DNA of 64,000 bases from Alphaproteobacteria bacterium (GCA_028868695.1 JAGWTZ010000009.1:1-64000), one strand, 5' to 3'; counted from the first letter of the stretch, positions 28,215 through 37,040 are shown. Notes: generated by a model not told the origin, from the letters alone. Translations and numbers: made by a program.

Positions 28215-28967
28215 TCAGAAGGCCGACTTGAGTTTCCCGATCAGGTCACGCTGCGTCAGGTTCATGTGCAGCGGGGTCACCGAAATCTTGCGTGAAAACA
28301 CGGCGGCAAGATCGGTTCCCGCCGGTGGCGCGCCACGTTCGCGCGCAAAGCCCAGCCAATAATAATTGAACCCGCGCGCATCCACCCGGCCATCCACGGT
28401 GAGATAGTTCTGGTCGCGCTTGCCCTGCTCGGTCACTTCGATGCCGGCGACATCATCGACACGGCAGTCAGGAAAATTGACGTTGATCAGGTTCCCGGCG
28501 CCGAAATCGAGCCCGAGCAGCTTTTTCACCACTTCAGGCCCATGCGCCGCAGCAACGGCGAAGGTGATGCCATTGTCATGCATGCCGACCACTTGCGACA
28601 GCGCGATGGACTTGATGCCGAGAGAGGTTCCTTCCATTGCGGCAGCAATGGTGCCTGAATAGGTCACGTCATCTGCGATGTTTTGGCCTCGGTTCACCCC
28701 TGAAAGCAAGAGATCGGGCAAGCCAGGCATGATCTTGCGGCAGGCCATGATCACACAATCTGTCGGCGTTCCGGATACTTCATAATGCCGCCCTTCTATG
28801 TGACGGTAGCGCAGCGGGTTCGAAAGGCTCAGCGAATGCCCCGCGCCAGACCGTTCTTCATCGGGTGCTACCACCCACACATCATCACTCAGCGTGCGGG
28901 CGATGTTTTCGAGTATCTTCAGCCCCGGCCCGTGGATGCCGTCATCATTGGTGACCAGAATGCGCAT
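28215..28967 (-). CDS. surE: 5'/3'-nucleotidase SurE
   Basis: 250 aa metal-dependent phosphatase acting on nucleoside monophosphates, a stress-survival protein. It begins MRILVTNDDGIHGPGL with the metal ligands D8-D9. Further marks are VVAPDEERSGAGHSLSL, SGTPTDCVIMA, and LLSGVNRGQNIADDVTYSGT (Asn ligand). It starts three bases after serS on the same strand, an arrangement common in alphaproteobacteria. The pcm gene that often follows surE is absent here. Confidence 0.96.
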   Translation of the reverse strand: MRILVTNDDGIHGPGLKILENIARTLSDDVWVVAPDEERSGAGHSLSLSNPLRYRHIEGRHYEVSGTPTDCVIMACRKIMPGLPDLLLSGVNRGQNIADDVTYSGTIAAAMEGTSLGIKSIALSQVVGMHDNGITFAVAAAHGPEVVKKLLGLDFGAGNLINVNFPDCRVDDVAGIEVTEQGKRDQNYLTVDGRVDARGFNYYWLGFARERGAPPAGTDLAAVFSRKISVTPLHMNLTQRDLIGKLKSAF

Positions 28968-28970
28968 GGC

Positions 28971-30254
28971 TCATTTGCCCCGCTGGATGACGCCAAGCCC
29001 GCCCATGTAAGGCTGCAAGGCTTGCGGCACTGTCACCGAACCATCCGGGTTCTGGTAGTTTTCCAAAATGGCAACCAGCGTGCGGCCTACCGCCAAGCCA
29101 GAACCATTCAGCGTATGCACATAGCGCGATTGCTTGGCGTCAGCCGCCTTGGAGCGTGCTTCCATGCGCCGCGCCTGGAAGTCGCCCAACTGCGAACAGG
29201 AAGAAATCTCACGGAAGGCATTTTGGCCAGGCAGCCACACTTCAAGGTCATAGGTCTTGCGGCTGCCGAAGCCCATGTCGCCGGAGCACAGAAGCATGGT
29301 GCGGTAATGCAGGCCCAGCCGCTTCAGGATTTCCTCGGCGCAGGCTGTCATGCGTTCATGCTCGGCGTTGGACTGTTCCGGCGTGGTGATGGACACCAGT
29401 TCAACTTTGGAGAACTGGTGCTGGCGGATCATGCCGCGCGTGTCGCGGCCTGCTGCACCGGCTTCTGCGCGGAAACATGGCGTATATGCCGTCATCCGCA
29501 GCGGCAGCTGGGCCTCATCCAGAACCTGCTCGCGCACCAGATTGGTGAGTGGGGCTTCAGCTGTCGGAATGAGCCAATGGCCGGAGGTTGTCTTGAACAG
29601 GTCCTCGGCGAATTTTGGCAATTGCCCCACACCATACATCGCTTCATCGCGCAGCATGTAAGGCGCATAGGTCTCGCTATAGCCGAACTCAGTTGTGTGG
29701 ATATCAAGCATGAACTGGGCAAGGGCCCTTTCCATCCGCGCCAGCGCACCTTTGAGAACCACAAACCGCGCGCCCGAAAGCTTGGCCGCAATTTCAAAGT
29801 CCATCAGCTTCAGGCCTTCGCCAATGTCAAAGTGCTGCAGCGGCTGATAGTTGAACTCGGGCTTCACGCCCCAGCGCCGGACTTCGACATTGCCATGCTC
29901 ATCCTTGCCATCGGGAACATCAGGCAACGGGATGTTGGGGATCACGCAAAGCGCGTCATTCAACGCCTTGGTCAACTGGCGCTCAGTCTCTTCGCCGCTT
30001 GTGACAGCATCTTTCAAGCTTGCCACTTCGGCCTTGAGTTTGTCGGCCAGGGCATTGTCCTTCTTGCCCATCGCGGCGCCAATTTCCTTCGACAGGCTGT
30101 TGCGGCGGCTCTGCGCATCTTGCAGGGCTTGCATTTGGCTGCGGCGTTTCTCATCAAGCGCAATCAAGGCTGCGGATTGGGCGGGCAGCCCGCGCCGCGC
30201 CAGCCCGGCGTCAAAGGCGGCGGGATTTTCGCGGATGGCTTTCATGTCATGCAT
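28971..30254 (-). CDS. serS: Seryl-tRNA synthetase
   Basis: 427 aa class II synthetase charging tRNA-Ser. The N-terminal long coiled-coil arm (about 25-105, [19 protein letters not shown]) binds the tRNA extra arm. Class II motifs 2 and 3 are seen in [20 protein letters not shown] and [19 protein letters not shown]. An AGGAC ribosome-binding site lies seven bases before the ATG. Forms an operon with surE. Confidence 0.98.
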   Translation of the reverse strand: MHDMKAIRENPAAFDAGLARRGLPAQSAALIALDEKRRSQMQALQDAQSRRNSLSKEIGAAMGKKDNALADKLKAEVASLKDAVTSGEETERQLTKALNDALCVIPNIPLPDVPDGKDEHGNVEVRRWGVKPEFNYQPLQHFDIGEGLKLMDFEIAAKLSGARFVVLKGALARMERALAQFMLDIHTTEFGYSETYAPYMLRDEAMYGVGQLPKFAEDLFKTTSGHWLIPTAEAPLTNLVREQVLDEAQLPLRMTAYTPCFRAEAGAAGRDTRGMIRQHQFSKVELVSITTPEQSNAEHERMTACAEEILKRLGLHYRTMLLCSGDMGFGSRKTYDLEVWLPGQNAFREISSCSQLGDFQARRMEARSKAADAKQSRYVHTLNGSGLAVGRTLVAILENYQNPDGSVTVPQALQPYMGGLGVIQRGK

Positions 30255-30383
30255 GGCAAAAGTCCTGAACTTGCAATGTTTCAGCCACCGTATAGGCAGG
30301 AAACAGGCATTTGGCGAGATTGTTTAGTGAGGCCGTTTGCCCTGCGCAAATTGGCACTTCAGGCAGCGGCCCAGCAATCGGGC

Positions 30384-30875
30384 TTAGTTGAGGCTGGCTT
30401 TGAAGATGGCATTCACCACATGGTCATTCTTGTGGATGCCCAGCCGCTTCACCGTGCCTGCCGCCAATTCTATGACGCCGCGAACAGGTTCCTGCACCGA
30501 GATAGTGTCGAGCGACTTTGGCACCGTGTTTTCCGCCATTGCCGCAATGGTTCCGTCCTGCCGCACGAACAGCATGTCGAGCGACATGTAAGTGTTCTTC
30601 ATCCACATGGCGGCCGGGCGCGGCGCGCCAAAATCAAATAGCATGGCCTGGCCTTCCGGCATGATGTGGCGGAACATCAGCCCCCGCTCCCGCGTCGCAT
30701 CCGTATCGGCGATTTCGGCTGAAAATGTTGTGGAGGCTTGCATCGTCACAATGGTGAGCGGTTCGACCCGCATCATTTCCTGGGCGCGGGCGGCGCTGAA
30801 GCAGACCAGCAGTGAAATGACCAGGCCAAAAAGCCAGAAAGCGCTTTTTATCAAACCACCACCACGCACACACAA
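30384..30875 (-). CDS. DUF192 family exported protein
   Basis: 163 aa with an N-terminal hydrophobic signal segment (LIKSAFWLFGLVISLLVCF, then SAARA). The DUF192 domain follows (ERGLMFRHIMPEGQAMLFDF, WMKNTYMSLDMLFV, VIELAAGTVKRLGIHKND). The role of the family is uncertain. A TTG start at 30875 with AGGTG eight bases before it is chosen; a GTG two codons downstream is possible. It follows the cold shock gene by 12 bases, a pairing often seen in alphaproteobacteria, so both are probably transcribed together. Confidence 0.83.
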   Translation of the reverse strand: MCVRGGGLIKSAFWLFGLVISLLVCFSAARAQEMMRVEPLTIVTMQASTTFSAEIADTDATRERGLMFRHIMPEGQAMLFDFGAPRPAAMWMKNTYMSLDMLFVRQDGTIAAMAENTVPKSLDTISVQEPVRGVIELAAGTVKRLGIHKNDHVVNAIFKASLN

Positions 30876-30887
30876 GGCCGCGTCACC

Positions 30888-31469
30888 TCAATTGGTGTGG
30901 GCCGGACCAGTTTCCAAGGAGTTGCGCACTTCGGAAGCCATCTTGCCGCGGTTTGAATCGCCATACCGCACATAAACCCAAGTATCCGGCACCAGCTCGG
31001 CAATCCCGGTTTTGCGCAGGGTTTCCATATGCACGAAAATATCGCCAAGGCCTTCGCCTTCGGTGACAAAGCCAAAACCGCGGGTGCGGTTGAACCACTT
31101 CACCTTGGCACGCACCCAGCCAGTGGTGGCAACAACAGGGTTATGCGTCTTGGCGCGGCGCTCGACAGGATGAATGGCAGTGGAGTGGTCCACGCTCAAC
31201 ACCCGCAAACACTGGAACCCCTTTTGCCGCGCGACCACTTCGCAGGCCACGCGCGAGCCTTCGAGCGGGGCATCAAAGCCATCACGCTTCAGACAGCTCA
31301 AATGCAGAAGAATATCCGGGAGGCCATTGTCAGGAATGACAAAGCCATAACCGCGCCCGATATCAAACCATTTCACCAGACCATCAACACGGATAATCGA
31401 AACGCCGTGCTCATTGTCCACCACGGAGGCCGCTTTTCCAGCGCCTTCCAGCTTTGCCGCTTCCGACAT
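30888..31469 (-). CDS. Protein with two cold-shock domains
   Basis: 193 aa with two CSD units, the first near 30-95 (GLVKWFDIGRGYGFVIPDNG) and the second near 115-180 (AKVKWFNRTRGFGFVTEGEG). RNP1 (GFGFV) and the RNP2-like motif (DIFVH) are intact in the second. In the first, RNP1 is YGFV and RNP2 is DILLH, so nucleic-acid binding may be altered. Twin-CSD proteins of this size are typical of Hyphomicrobiales. Expected role: RNA chaperone in the cytoplasm. First gene of an operon with DUF192. Confidence 0.9.
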   Translation of the reverse strand: MSEAAKLEGAGKAASVVDNEHGVSIIRVDGLVKWFDIGRGYGFVIPDNGLPDILLHLSCLKRDGFDAPLEGSRVACEVVARQKGFQCLRVLSVDHSTAIHPVERRAKTHNPVVATTGWVRAKVKWFNRTRGFGFVTEGEGLGDIFVHMETLRKTGIAELVPDTWVYVRYGDSNRGKMASEVRNSLETGPAHTN

Positions 31470-31825
31470 GTACTAACCCAACCCATCCCTCAAAGAGCGA
31501 TGCCTCCTCGCCCCTTCCACTGCAAATTGATCAAATCTTAACACTTTGTACAGAGGCAACTTGGTTTCGAGATGGATTTTCAGCAGCTTTTTTGTCACGG
31601 CAACGATCCTGCAATCGCGTTGCGCGTTTTTTGCTGGATGATTCATGGCCTTGACGAATGCAGTGCGATGCACACGGAGCATCTGCCGCATTGCAGTGAA
31701 GGCGCCAGCTGATACGCAGATCAACAAGGCGCTTGAAGATGCGATGTGCAAATCGATCATTTGACAGATTCCGATTCGCCACTGATGATCGCGAAAAGCC
31801 CGAAACACCCAAACAGGATTCCGCC
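31470..31825. other. Intergenic region, possible decayed gene on the minus strand
   Basis: About 355 bases between divergent genes. The minus strand is open over 31473-31808. Its translation contains IVAVTKKLLKIHLETKLPLY, faintly like the C-terminus of IS110-family transposases (A-V-x-x-K-L-L then a helix). That is too weak to name a gene. The promoters of the cold shock and glyoxalase genes must lie here. Confidence 0.3.
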
Positions 31826-32251
31826 ATGCAATATCTCCACACCATGATCCGCGTCAGTGACCTCGACAAGTCTCTCGACTTCTTCACCCGCATCCTGGGC
31901 TTTGTGGAGCAGCGCCGGCATGTGAGCGAGAAAGGCCGCTTCACGCTGGTCTTTGTTGCCTGCCCCGAAACACCGGATTGCCCCGTTGAGCTCACCTATA
32001 ACTGGGACCCGGAAGTCTACACCGGCGGCCGCAACTTCGGCCACCTGGCCATCGCTGTCGACAACATCTATGACTATTGTGCGCGGCTGATGAAGGAAGG
32101 TGTCACCATCAACCGGCCGCCACGCGATGGCCGCATGGCCTTCATCAAGACACCCGATGGAATTTCCATAGAAGTGCTGCAACGCGGCGAAGGCGTTCAC
32201 CTTCCTGTGCAGGAGCCCTGGGCCTCGATGCCGAACATCGGCAGCTGGTAA
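31826..32251 (+). CDS. gloA: Lactoylglutathione lyase (glyoxalase I)
   Basis: 141 aa vicinal-oxygen-chelate enzyme that isomerises the hemithioacetal of methylglyoxal and glutathione. Metal ligands of the Ni-type enzyme are in place: H5 (MQYLH), E in PVELTYNWD, H in NFGHLAIAVD and E in ISIEVLQRGE. The start at 31826 fits the family N-terminus exactly. It has its own promoter region and no operon partner. Confidence 0.93.
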   Translation: MQYLHTMIRVSDLDKSLDFFTRILGFVEQRRHVSEKGRFTLVFVACPETPDCPVELTYNWDPEVYTGGRNFGHLAIAVDNIYDYCARLMKEGVTINRPPRDGRMAFIKTPDGISIEVLQRGEGVHLPVQEPWASMPNIGSW

Positions 32252-32326
32252 ACCAGCTCCCCGCCCCTTCGCGGAATAAGCGCATTCCAACTTGACAATT
32301 CCGGCTGGCCCGGAAGACACTGAGCC

Positions 32327-33199
32327 ATGGAACACCGGCTGCCCCCGCGAACCATCCACCAGATCTTCGCGCAGAACCTGCGCAGCCAGTGCATGCGCTT
32401 TGAATCGATTGCCGCCGTGTGCCGCGCGAGTGGGATAAACCGGCAGCAATTCAACAGGTATCTCTCCGGCCAGAACTTGCCCAACCCGCGCACCCTGAAA
32501 AAGCTGAGCGAGGTCTTGCAGATTCCCGAGACGCAGCTGTTCGACAGCGGCAACGAGCAGGAGAACGCCCGCGCCGCCAAGCTGAAACACATCGCCGCCG
32601 GCTTTTCCAAGGCAGGCTTCGCTGATTTCGAACATATCCTCAACCGGCTGGCCGACAAGCCGCAGCCCAGCCAGCTGATTCCGGGCTATTACTTCTGCTA
32701 TGCGCCGCTGAATGACCACCCGGAACTGGCGGTGCGCTCCCTGATCAAGGTCTACGCCGCCGGCGGACAAGTCAGGTTCTCGCGCCGCACCATGTTTTCC
32801 TCGCCCATCCGCCAGGAGCGGCAGACGCCCATCGGCAAGCATGTGGGCCTGATCATCGCCGATCTCCATGCCTCGCTGCTGATCGGTTACAACGCCATGT
32901 ATCCTCATGAGTTTTCGGTGATGAAAATCCTGCGCACCATCGGCCAGGTCAGCCCGCTGGCCTCCGGCATGGCGCTGCTGCGCGTGCCCGACAAGGAAAT
33001 GGCCTGCAACATCTGCATTCAGTGGCTGGGCGATGGCGGCGCCAGCACAGGCAAGGCCGCGCTGAAACAGCTGGGCATCGTGGCGCTTGATGACGCCAGC
33101 GTGCCACCGGCCGTGGCCAAGCTGCTCAGCGCACCGCACACTGCGATTTTTGCGAATTTTGACCTGGCAGCCAATTATCTGACGCCGCCGGCCAACTGA
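32327..33199 (+). CDS. XRE-type helix-turn-helix regulator with a large C-terminal domain
   Basis: 290 aa. The N-terminal HTH at about 24-72 reads FESIAAVCRASGINRQQFNR and then the YLSGQNLPNPRTLKKLSEVL stretch, a Cro/CI fold with recognition helix around INRQQFNRYL. The remaining 200 residues are a conserved alphaproteobacterial type without a recognised ligand motif (PGYYFCYAPLNDHPELAVRS, then ADLHASLLIGYNAMYPHEFS). It is therefore a transcription factor with an unknown sensory or oligomerisation part. It stands alone. Its targets cannot be seen. Confidence 0.72.
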   Translation: MEHRLPPRTIHQIFAQNLRSQCMRFESIAAVCRASGINRQQFNRYLSGQNLPNPRTLKKLSEVLQIPETQLFDSGNEQENARAAKLKHIAAGFSKAGFADFEHILNRLADKPQPSQLIPGYYFCYAPLNDHPELAVRSLIKVYAAGGQVRFSRRTMFSSPIRQERQTPIGKHVGLIIADLHASLLIGYNAMYPHEFSVMKILRTIGQVSPLASGMALLRVPDKEMACNICIQWLGDGGASTGKAALKQLGIVALDDASVPPAVAKLLSAPHTAIFANFDLAANYLTPPAN

Positions 33200-33418
33200 T
33201 TGCACCTCCTGAAACCGTCTTGCCGGGGGACGGGGTGCTGCCCCCAGCCGCAAAGAAAGGCGGGGGCGCGTCCCATCCCCCCAGCTCCCCCAGACGGCGG
33301 AAGGTGAGTCGGATGTTCCCGCGCCGCAGGCTTCGCTTGCAAGTGTCAGATTTAGCGAAATCAGCGAAGGCCGGGGCGGCCCGGGCCTGAAACCGCGCCG
33401 CCCGGCCTTCAGCAGCCA

Positions 33419-33658
33419 TCAGCCCGGAGGCAGCGGCTGCGGGTTCAACATCAGCCGCCCGCCGGGAGGCAGGGGCTGCGGGTTGATCATCAGCATGGCG
33501 CCGGGGGGCAGCGGCTGCGGATTGATCATCACCGGCCCGCCGGGCAGGAACAGGGTGTTGAGCTTCGCGCGGCCGGGCGGGTCTGGCTGCGGGTTGAAGG
33601 CGAAGCTGGAGCCAACGGCCAAATTGGCGAAGATCAGGGCCAGGGCGATAGTCTTCAT
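33419..33658 (-). CDS. Small secreted NPQPLPPG-repeat protein
   Basis: 79 aa. A signal peptide (MKTIALALIFANLAVGSSFA) is followed by FNPQPDPPG and three more NPQPLPPG units, with short Met/Leu/Gly spacers (AMLMI, GRLML). The protein ends exactly at the end of the last unit. The DNA repeats are not identical at third positions, so the peptide is under selection. Small proteins of this NPQPxPPG type occur in Hyphomicrobiales without a known role. A polyproline-II peptide in the periplasm, perhaps for metal or protein binding, is only a guess. Confidence 0.72.
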   Translation of the reverse strand: MKTIALALIFANLAVGSSFAFNPQPDPPGRAKLNTLFLPGGPVMINPQPLPPGAMLMINPQPLPPGGRLMLNPQPLPPG

Positions 33659-33767
33659 CGGAGTTTTCCTTTGCAGGGGTTGGGGGTTAACGCCCCACGC
33701 CTTAGGCCTCTGCCCCTGAACCGCGCTTGAGCCGCGCGTTCATCGCCGATTCATCACGCATGCGCCT

Positions 33768-34400
33768 TCAGCGCACCACCACCCGCGTGCCCACCGCCAC
33801 TTCGGCGAACAGCTCGAAGACATGTTCGTTGAACATGCGGATGCAGCCCGAGGACGCGGACTTGCCGATGCTCGAAGGATCATTGGTGCCATGGATGCGG
33901 TAGAGCGTGTCGCGCCCATCCTTGTAGAGATAGAGGGCGCGCGCCCCCAGCGGGTTCGATGGCCCGCCCGGCTGATGCACGGGAAGTGCGGGGTTCTTGG
34001 CGCGCATGTTGGCGGTGGGCGTCCAGCCCGGCCACTTGGCCTTGCGGCCCACCACGGCCGTGCCATGCCAAGCGGCACCCTCGCGGCCCACCGCAATGCC
34101 GAAGCGCACCGCCTTGCCATTCATCAGCACGAAGAAGAGATGGCGCTTGGCGGCATCAACCACGATGCTGCCCGCAGGTTCAGGCCCGCTGAAGGCCACG
34201 AGCTGGCGGTGATAATCCTCCGGCACCAGCGCCATGTCGATCAGGTCTATGGCGAAGGGCGTGTCGGGAATCTGGCCCACCACCCAGTTTTTCCTTGGTG
34301 CGGGCGCGGGCGCCGGCGCGGCAGGCGCACCGGCCACGGCGCAAGGCGCGGCCAGAAGGCCAAGGCTGGCGGCAAGAATGCCGCGGCGGGAGAAGCTCAT
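33768..34400 (-). CDS. L,D-transpeptidase (YkuD family)
   Basis: 210 aa periplasmic enzyme forming 3-3 cross-links in peptidoglycan or attaching lipoproteins. The N-terminal signal has twin arginines (MSFSRRGILAASLGLLAAP) and may use the Tat route. An Ala/Pro-rich linker follows, then the YkuD domain. Its catalytic signature is complete: H170-G-T-N, then SASSGCIRM with nucleophile C186. A typical PTANMRAKNPALP segment precedes it. Transcribed alone toward the repeat-protein gene. Confidence 0.93.
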   Translation of the reverse strand: MSFSRRGILAASLGLLAAPCAVAGAPAAPAPAPAPRKNWVVGQIPDTPFAIDLIDMALVPEDYHRQLVAFSGPEPAGSIVVDAAKRHLFFVLMNGKAVRFGIAVGREGAAWHGTAVVGRKAKWPGWTPTANMRAKNPALPVHQPGGPSNPLGARALYLYKDGRDTLYRIHGTNDPSSIGKSASSGCIRMFNEHVFELFAEVAVGTRVVVR

Positions 34401-34541
34401 GCGCGCACTATTTCACGGCGAGAGCGCGCGGGCAATCCGGGGCATGTTGAGGGGGAGCAATCCTGCCGCGACCGCGCGCGCCCGCCGCCATAACGGCCAG
34501 CGCCGCAACCCACCCGCCATCACTTGGCCTCGCCGTCTGCC

Positions 34542-34655
34542 GCCGACATTCCAGCCACGCCACCATCCATTGCCGCACGGCCCCGCCCTCTCCCGCCGTC
34601 ATTCCGGCCACGCCACCATCCATTGTCGCACGGCCTCGCCTTCTCCCCCCGTCAT
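34542..34655. repeat. 53-base tandem repeat, about 2.2 copies
   Basis: Copies begin at 34542, 34595 and 34648. The unit starts GCCG(A/T)CATTCC(A/G)GCCA and continues CGCCACCATCCATTG. The third copy runs into the adjacent REP-like element, whose CGTCATTCC end is the same sequence. Duplication probably started from that element. Confidence 0.75.
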
Positions 34656-34795
34656 TCCGGCCAAGGACCGGGCGAAGCCCGGCCGCGATTGCAAGGCAAT
34701 CGTGGCGAAGTCTGCGAGCCGGGATCCCGCTTGGTCTGGGCGTGGACGGCGCAGAGCCTGCGGCCTAGCTGGGCCCCTGCTTTCGCAGGGGTGAA
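34650..34795. repeat. REP-like palindromic element, CGTCATTCCGGCC type
   Basis: Begins CGTCATTCCGGCC and contains GGGCGAAGCCC, CGATTGCAAGGCAATCG, and near the right end CCCCTGCTTTCGCAGGGG. The mosaic hairpin layout is like the other REP-like elements of the window. Confidence 0.6.
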
Positions 34796-34799
34796 GGAA

Positions 34800-35255
34800 A
34801 TGGGGAACAAGACACAGCTTCGCCCTAGGTGGCTTCGTGGCGTTCGAAACCGAAGGGAAGAAGGGAGACGCGTGGGGTAACTCACGCGGTGCGACTTTGT
34901 TTAGAGTCGCGGAAAGCTGGTGCAATGGGTTTCCCCACGCGCCGGCAGGAATTGAGCATCAGGTGAACTGTCAGTCCGCCCCTTTGGGTCTGGGGTGGTG
35001 AGGCCTTTGGGACTTTGCCACCCGAGGTGATCCATCTCACTTCCCACATGGGGGAAGCCTGATGGGGGACACCAGAGGCCTTGCCATAGCAGCCCGGGTC
35101 TTAGTGCCCGAGGAAGTTCAACCTGGCTCCCGGTGGAGATGGGATACGTTATCCCTTCCAGCAGGCCTGCCGCCTCTCTCCGCCAGATGCACCGTCGTAC
35201 ACCAGGCCCCGGTGGAGAAAGACGGGAAGGCAGCTAGCACATCCTAGGAATAAAA
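34800..35255. ncRNA. Candidate large structured RNA
   Basis: Read on the plus strand, it has a 14-bp helix GGTGAGGCCTTTGG (34997-35010) with CCAGAGGCCTTGCC (35072-35085), allowing G-U pairs. This encloses TCCATC/GATGGG and the hairpin CTTCCC/GGGAAG. Further 5', GCGTGGGG/CCCCACGC encloses GCGACT..AGTCGC. Further 3' is the CCCGGG-type hairpin with loop TCTTAGTG that also occurs at 11.3 kb, then GGGATA..TATCCC. CCTAGG near both ends could close the whole. No tmRNA, RNase P or SRP consensus was found. The strand is uncertain. Confidence 0.35.
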
Positions 35256-35279
35256 GCAAGTTAATTCTGCGCAGCCCCC

Positions 35280-35410
35280 ATCCTCCCCTGCGGGGGAGGT
35301 GGCGCGGCACGCGACCAAGGGGAGATGCGGGAGGCAGTAGAGGCGCTGAACCCATCGCCCCTCAGTCGTCCCTGCGGGCCGGCAGCTCCCCCTCCGGGGA
35401 GCCGAAGGGC
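35280..35410. repeat. CTCCCC palindrome pair
   Basis: CTCCCCTGCGGGGGAG near 35288 and GCTCCCCCTCCGGGGAGC near 35387 flank about 90 bases in partly inverted arrangement. Related to the 8250-8409 cluster. Confidence 0.5.
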
Positions 35411-35478
35411 TTGCACGTGATGCCGCGGCATTTTGTGCCCCCTTCCCTCTTTCCGCCTGCCCCGCCATAATCGCTTGC

Positions 35479-36438
35479 ATGAACGCACCGCTCGCCCCCG
35501 CCGCCAATATTCATGACATCGCCCAAGACCCGCGCAATGCCTCCATTCTCATCTCAGTGAATGGCCAGCTTTACCCGCGCGAGAAAGCGGTGGTTTCGGT
35601 TTTTGACTCGGGCTTCATCCTGGGGGATGGCGTGTGGGAAGGCTTGCGCCTTGTGAACGGCGGCGTGCCATTTTTGCGCGCGCATCTCGAACGGCTCTAT
35701 GAAGGCGCCAAGGCGATCTTCATGGATGTGGGCATTTCACCGCAAGAGCTGGTGCAGCGCCTGTTTGATTGCATCGCCGCCAACAAGATGGAAGACGGCG
35801 TGCACATCCGCCTGATGGTGACGCGCGGCGTGAAATCCACACCCTATCAGGACCCGCGCGTGACGGTGGGCAAGGCCACCATCGTCATCATTCCCGAATA
35901 CAAGACGCCCAAGCCCGGCGCCATGGAGAAGGGCCTTTCGCTGCACACGGTGAATGTGCGCCGCGGCGCGCCCGATGTGCAGGACCAGAAACTCAATTCC
36001 CATTCCAAGCTCAATTGCATCACCGCCTGCGTGCAGGCCGCCAACGCCGGGGCCGACGAGGCCCTGATGCTCGATCCGCTGGGCTTTGTGGCCACCTGCA
36101 ATTCCACCCACTTCTTCATCGTGCGCCGCGGCGAGCTGTGGACGAGCACCGGGCAATATTGCATTCCCGGCATCACCCGCGCGGCACTGCTGCGCGTTGG
36201 CCGCGAGCTGGGCCTGCCCACTTTTGAAAAGCAGTTTTCGCTCTATGACGTCTATGGCGCGGATGAAGCCTTCGTCACCGGCACCTTCGCGGGCGTCACA
36301 CCCGTGCGGGTGATTGATGGCCGCCCAGTGCGCAACCCGCTCTCCAGCGAGGAATGGGCGGGCGCAGGCCCCATCACCCGCCAGCTTTCCGAAGGCTACA
36401 AGGCGCTGGCCGCGCGCGAGGCGGCGCGCACGCTTTGA
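35479..36438 (+). CDS. Class IV aminotransferase (branched-chain or D-amino-acid type)
   Basis: 319 aa fold-type IV PLP enzyme. Marks are the FDSGFILGDGVWEGLRLVNG segment, the PLP lysine K177 in NSHSKLN, DEALMLDPLGFVATCNSTHF (family Glu replaced by Ala-Thr-Cys-Asn context), and GITRAALLRVGRELG (phosphate binding). It could be a branched-chain aminotransferase, a D-amino-acid aminotransferase or an aminodeoxychorismate lyase. The absence of classical IlvE substrate motifs leaves this open. First gene of a tightly overlapping three-gene operon. Confidence 0.85.
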   Translation: MNAPLAPAANIHDIAQDPRNASILISVNGQLYPREKAVVSVFDSGFILGDGVWEGLRLVNGGVPFLRAHLERLYEGAKAIFMDVGISPQELVQRLFDCIAANKMEDGVHIRLMVTRGVKSTPYQDPRVTVGKATIVIIPEYKTPKPGAMEKGLSLHTVNVRRGAPDVQDQKLNSHSKLNCITACVQAANAGADEALMLDPLGFVATCNSTHFFIVRRGELWTSTGQYCIPGITRAALLRVGRELGLPTFEKQFSLYDVYGADEAFVTGTFAGVTPVRVIDGRPVRNPLSSEEWAGAGPITRQLSEGYKALAAREAARTL

Positions 36439-37040
36439 TGTGGGCCTTCATCGTCACCTCCGTCATCATTGAATTGACGCCGGGGCCGAACATGACTTGG
36501 CTGGCTGTTCTCGGCGCCACGCGCGGGCGCAGCGCCGCACTGGCCGCCGTGGCAGGCATCGGCCTGGGCCTGGCGCTGGCCGGGTTGGTGGCGGGCCTTG
36601 GCCTCACCGTGCTGTTCGACGCCTTCCCCAGCCTGCTCACCGGCTTGCGCATTGCCGGAACACTGTATCTCTTTTACCTCGCCTATGACGCCTGGACTGA
36701 TGCCGACGGCAAGGAGGAAGTGACCGACAAGCCCAACAGCGCCTATTTCCGGCAGGGTTTCATTTCCAACGCGCTGAACCCCAAGGCCTATCTGTTCTAT
36801 GCGGCGATCCTGCCGCAGTTCCTCACCATCCCTGACCACCCCAGCCAGGACATCGTGCTTCTCACCGCCATCTATGTGGTGATCGCCACCTCGATCCATG
36901 GCGGCATCGGCCTTGCGGCCGGCAGCATCGCCGGGTGGCTGGAACATTCGCCCCAAGCCAAGCTGATCCGCCGCATGTTGGCGGCGGCGATCGCCCTGGC
37001 CGCCATCTGGTTTTTCTATTCGACAGGACATCTGCAATGA
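36438..37040 (+). CDS. LysE/RhtB family amino-acid exporter
   Basis: 200 aa inner-membrane protein with six predicted spans and the family signature IELTPGPNMTWLAVLGATRG, plus FISNALNPKAYLFYAAILPQF. It exports amino acids or related metabolites. The ATG overlaps the stop of the aminotransferase gene (TGATG), and its own stop overlaps the next start (ATGA), so the three products are made together. The aminotransferase product or substrate is a reasonable guess for cargo. Confidence 0.87.
   Translation: MWAFIVTSVIIELTPGPNMTWLAVLGATRGRSAALAAVAGIGLGLALAGLVAGLGLTVLFDAFPSLLTGLRIAGTLYLFYLAYDAWTDADGKEEVTDKPNSAYFRQGFISNALNPKAYLFYAAILPQFLTIPDHPSQDIVLLTAIYVVIATSIHGGIGLAAGSIAGWLEHSPQAKLIRRMLAAAIALAAIWFFYSTGHLQ

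Larger units (their letters stand above)
34401..35478. other. Kilobase of non-coding DNA: repeats and a possible large RNA
   Basis: No open frame here shows protein-like composition. From left to right it holds a 53-base tandem repeat (34542-34655), a REP-like element (34650-34795), a strongly foldable stretch (34800-35255) and CTCCCC palindromes (35280-35410). Confidence 0.7.

Noticed and set aside
31473-31808. IS110-like transposase remnant
   Set aside because: Only a short C-terminal stretch looks similar (AVTKKLL). No catalytic DEDD residues, RuvC-like domain or element ends are present.
34800-35255. tmRNA, RNase P RNA, SRP RNA or 6S RNA
   Set aside because: No tag reading frame, GAGGAAAGTC core, GGAAGCAG-type SRP loop or single long 6S-like rod could be found on either strand. 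The element stays unclassified.
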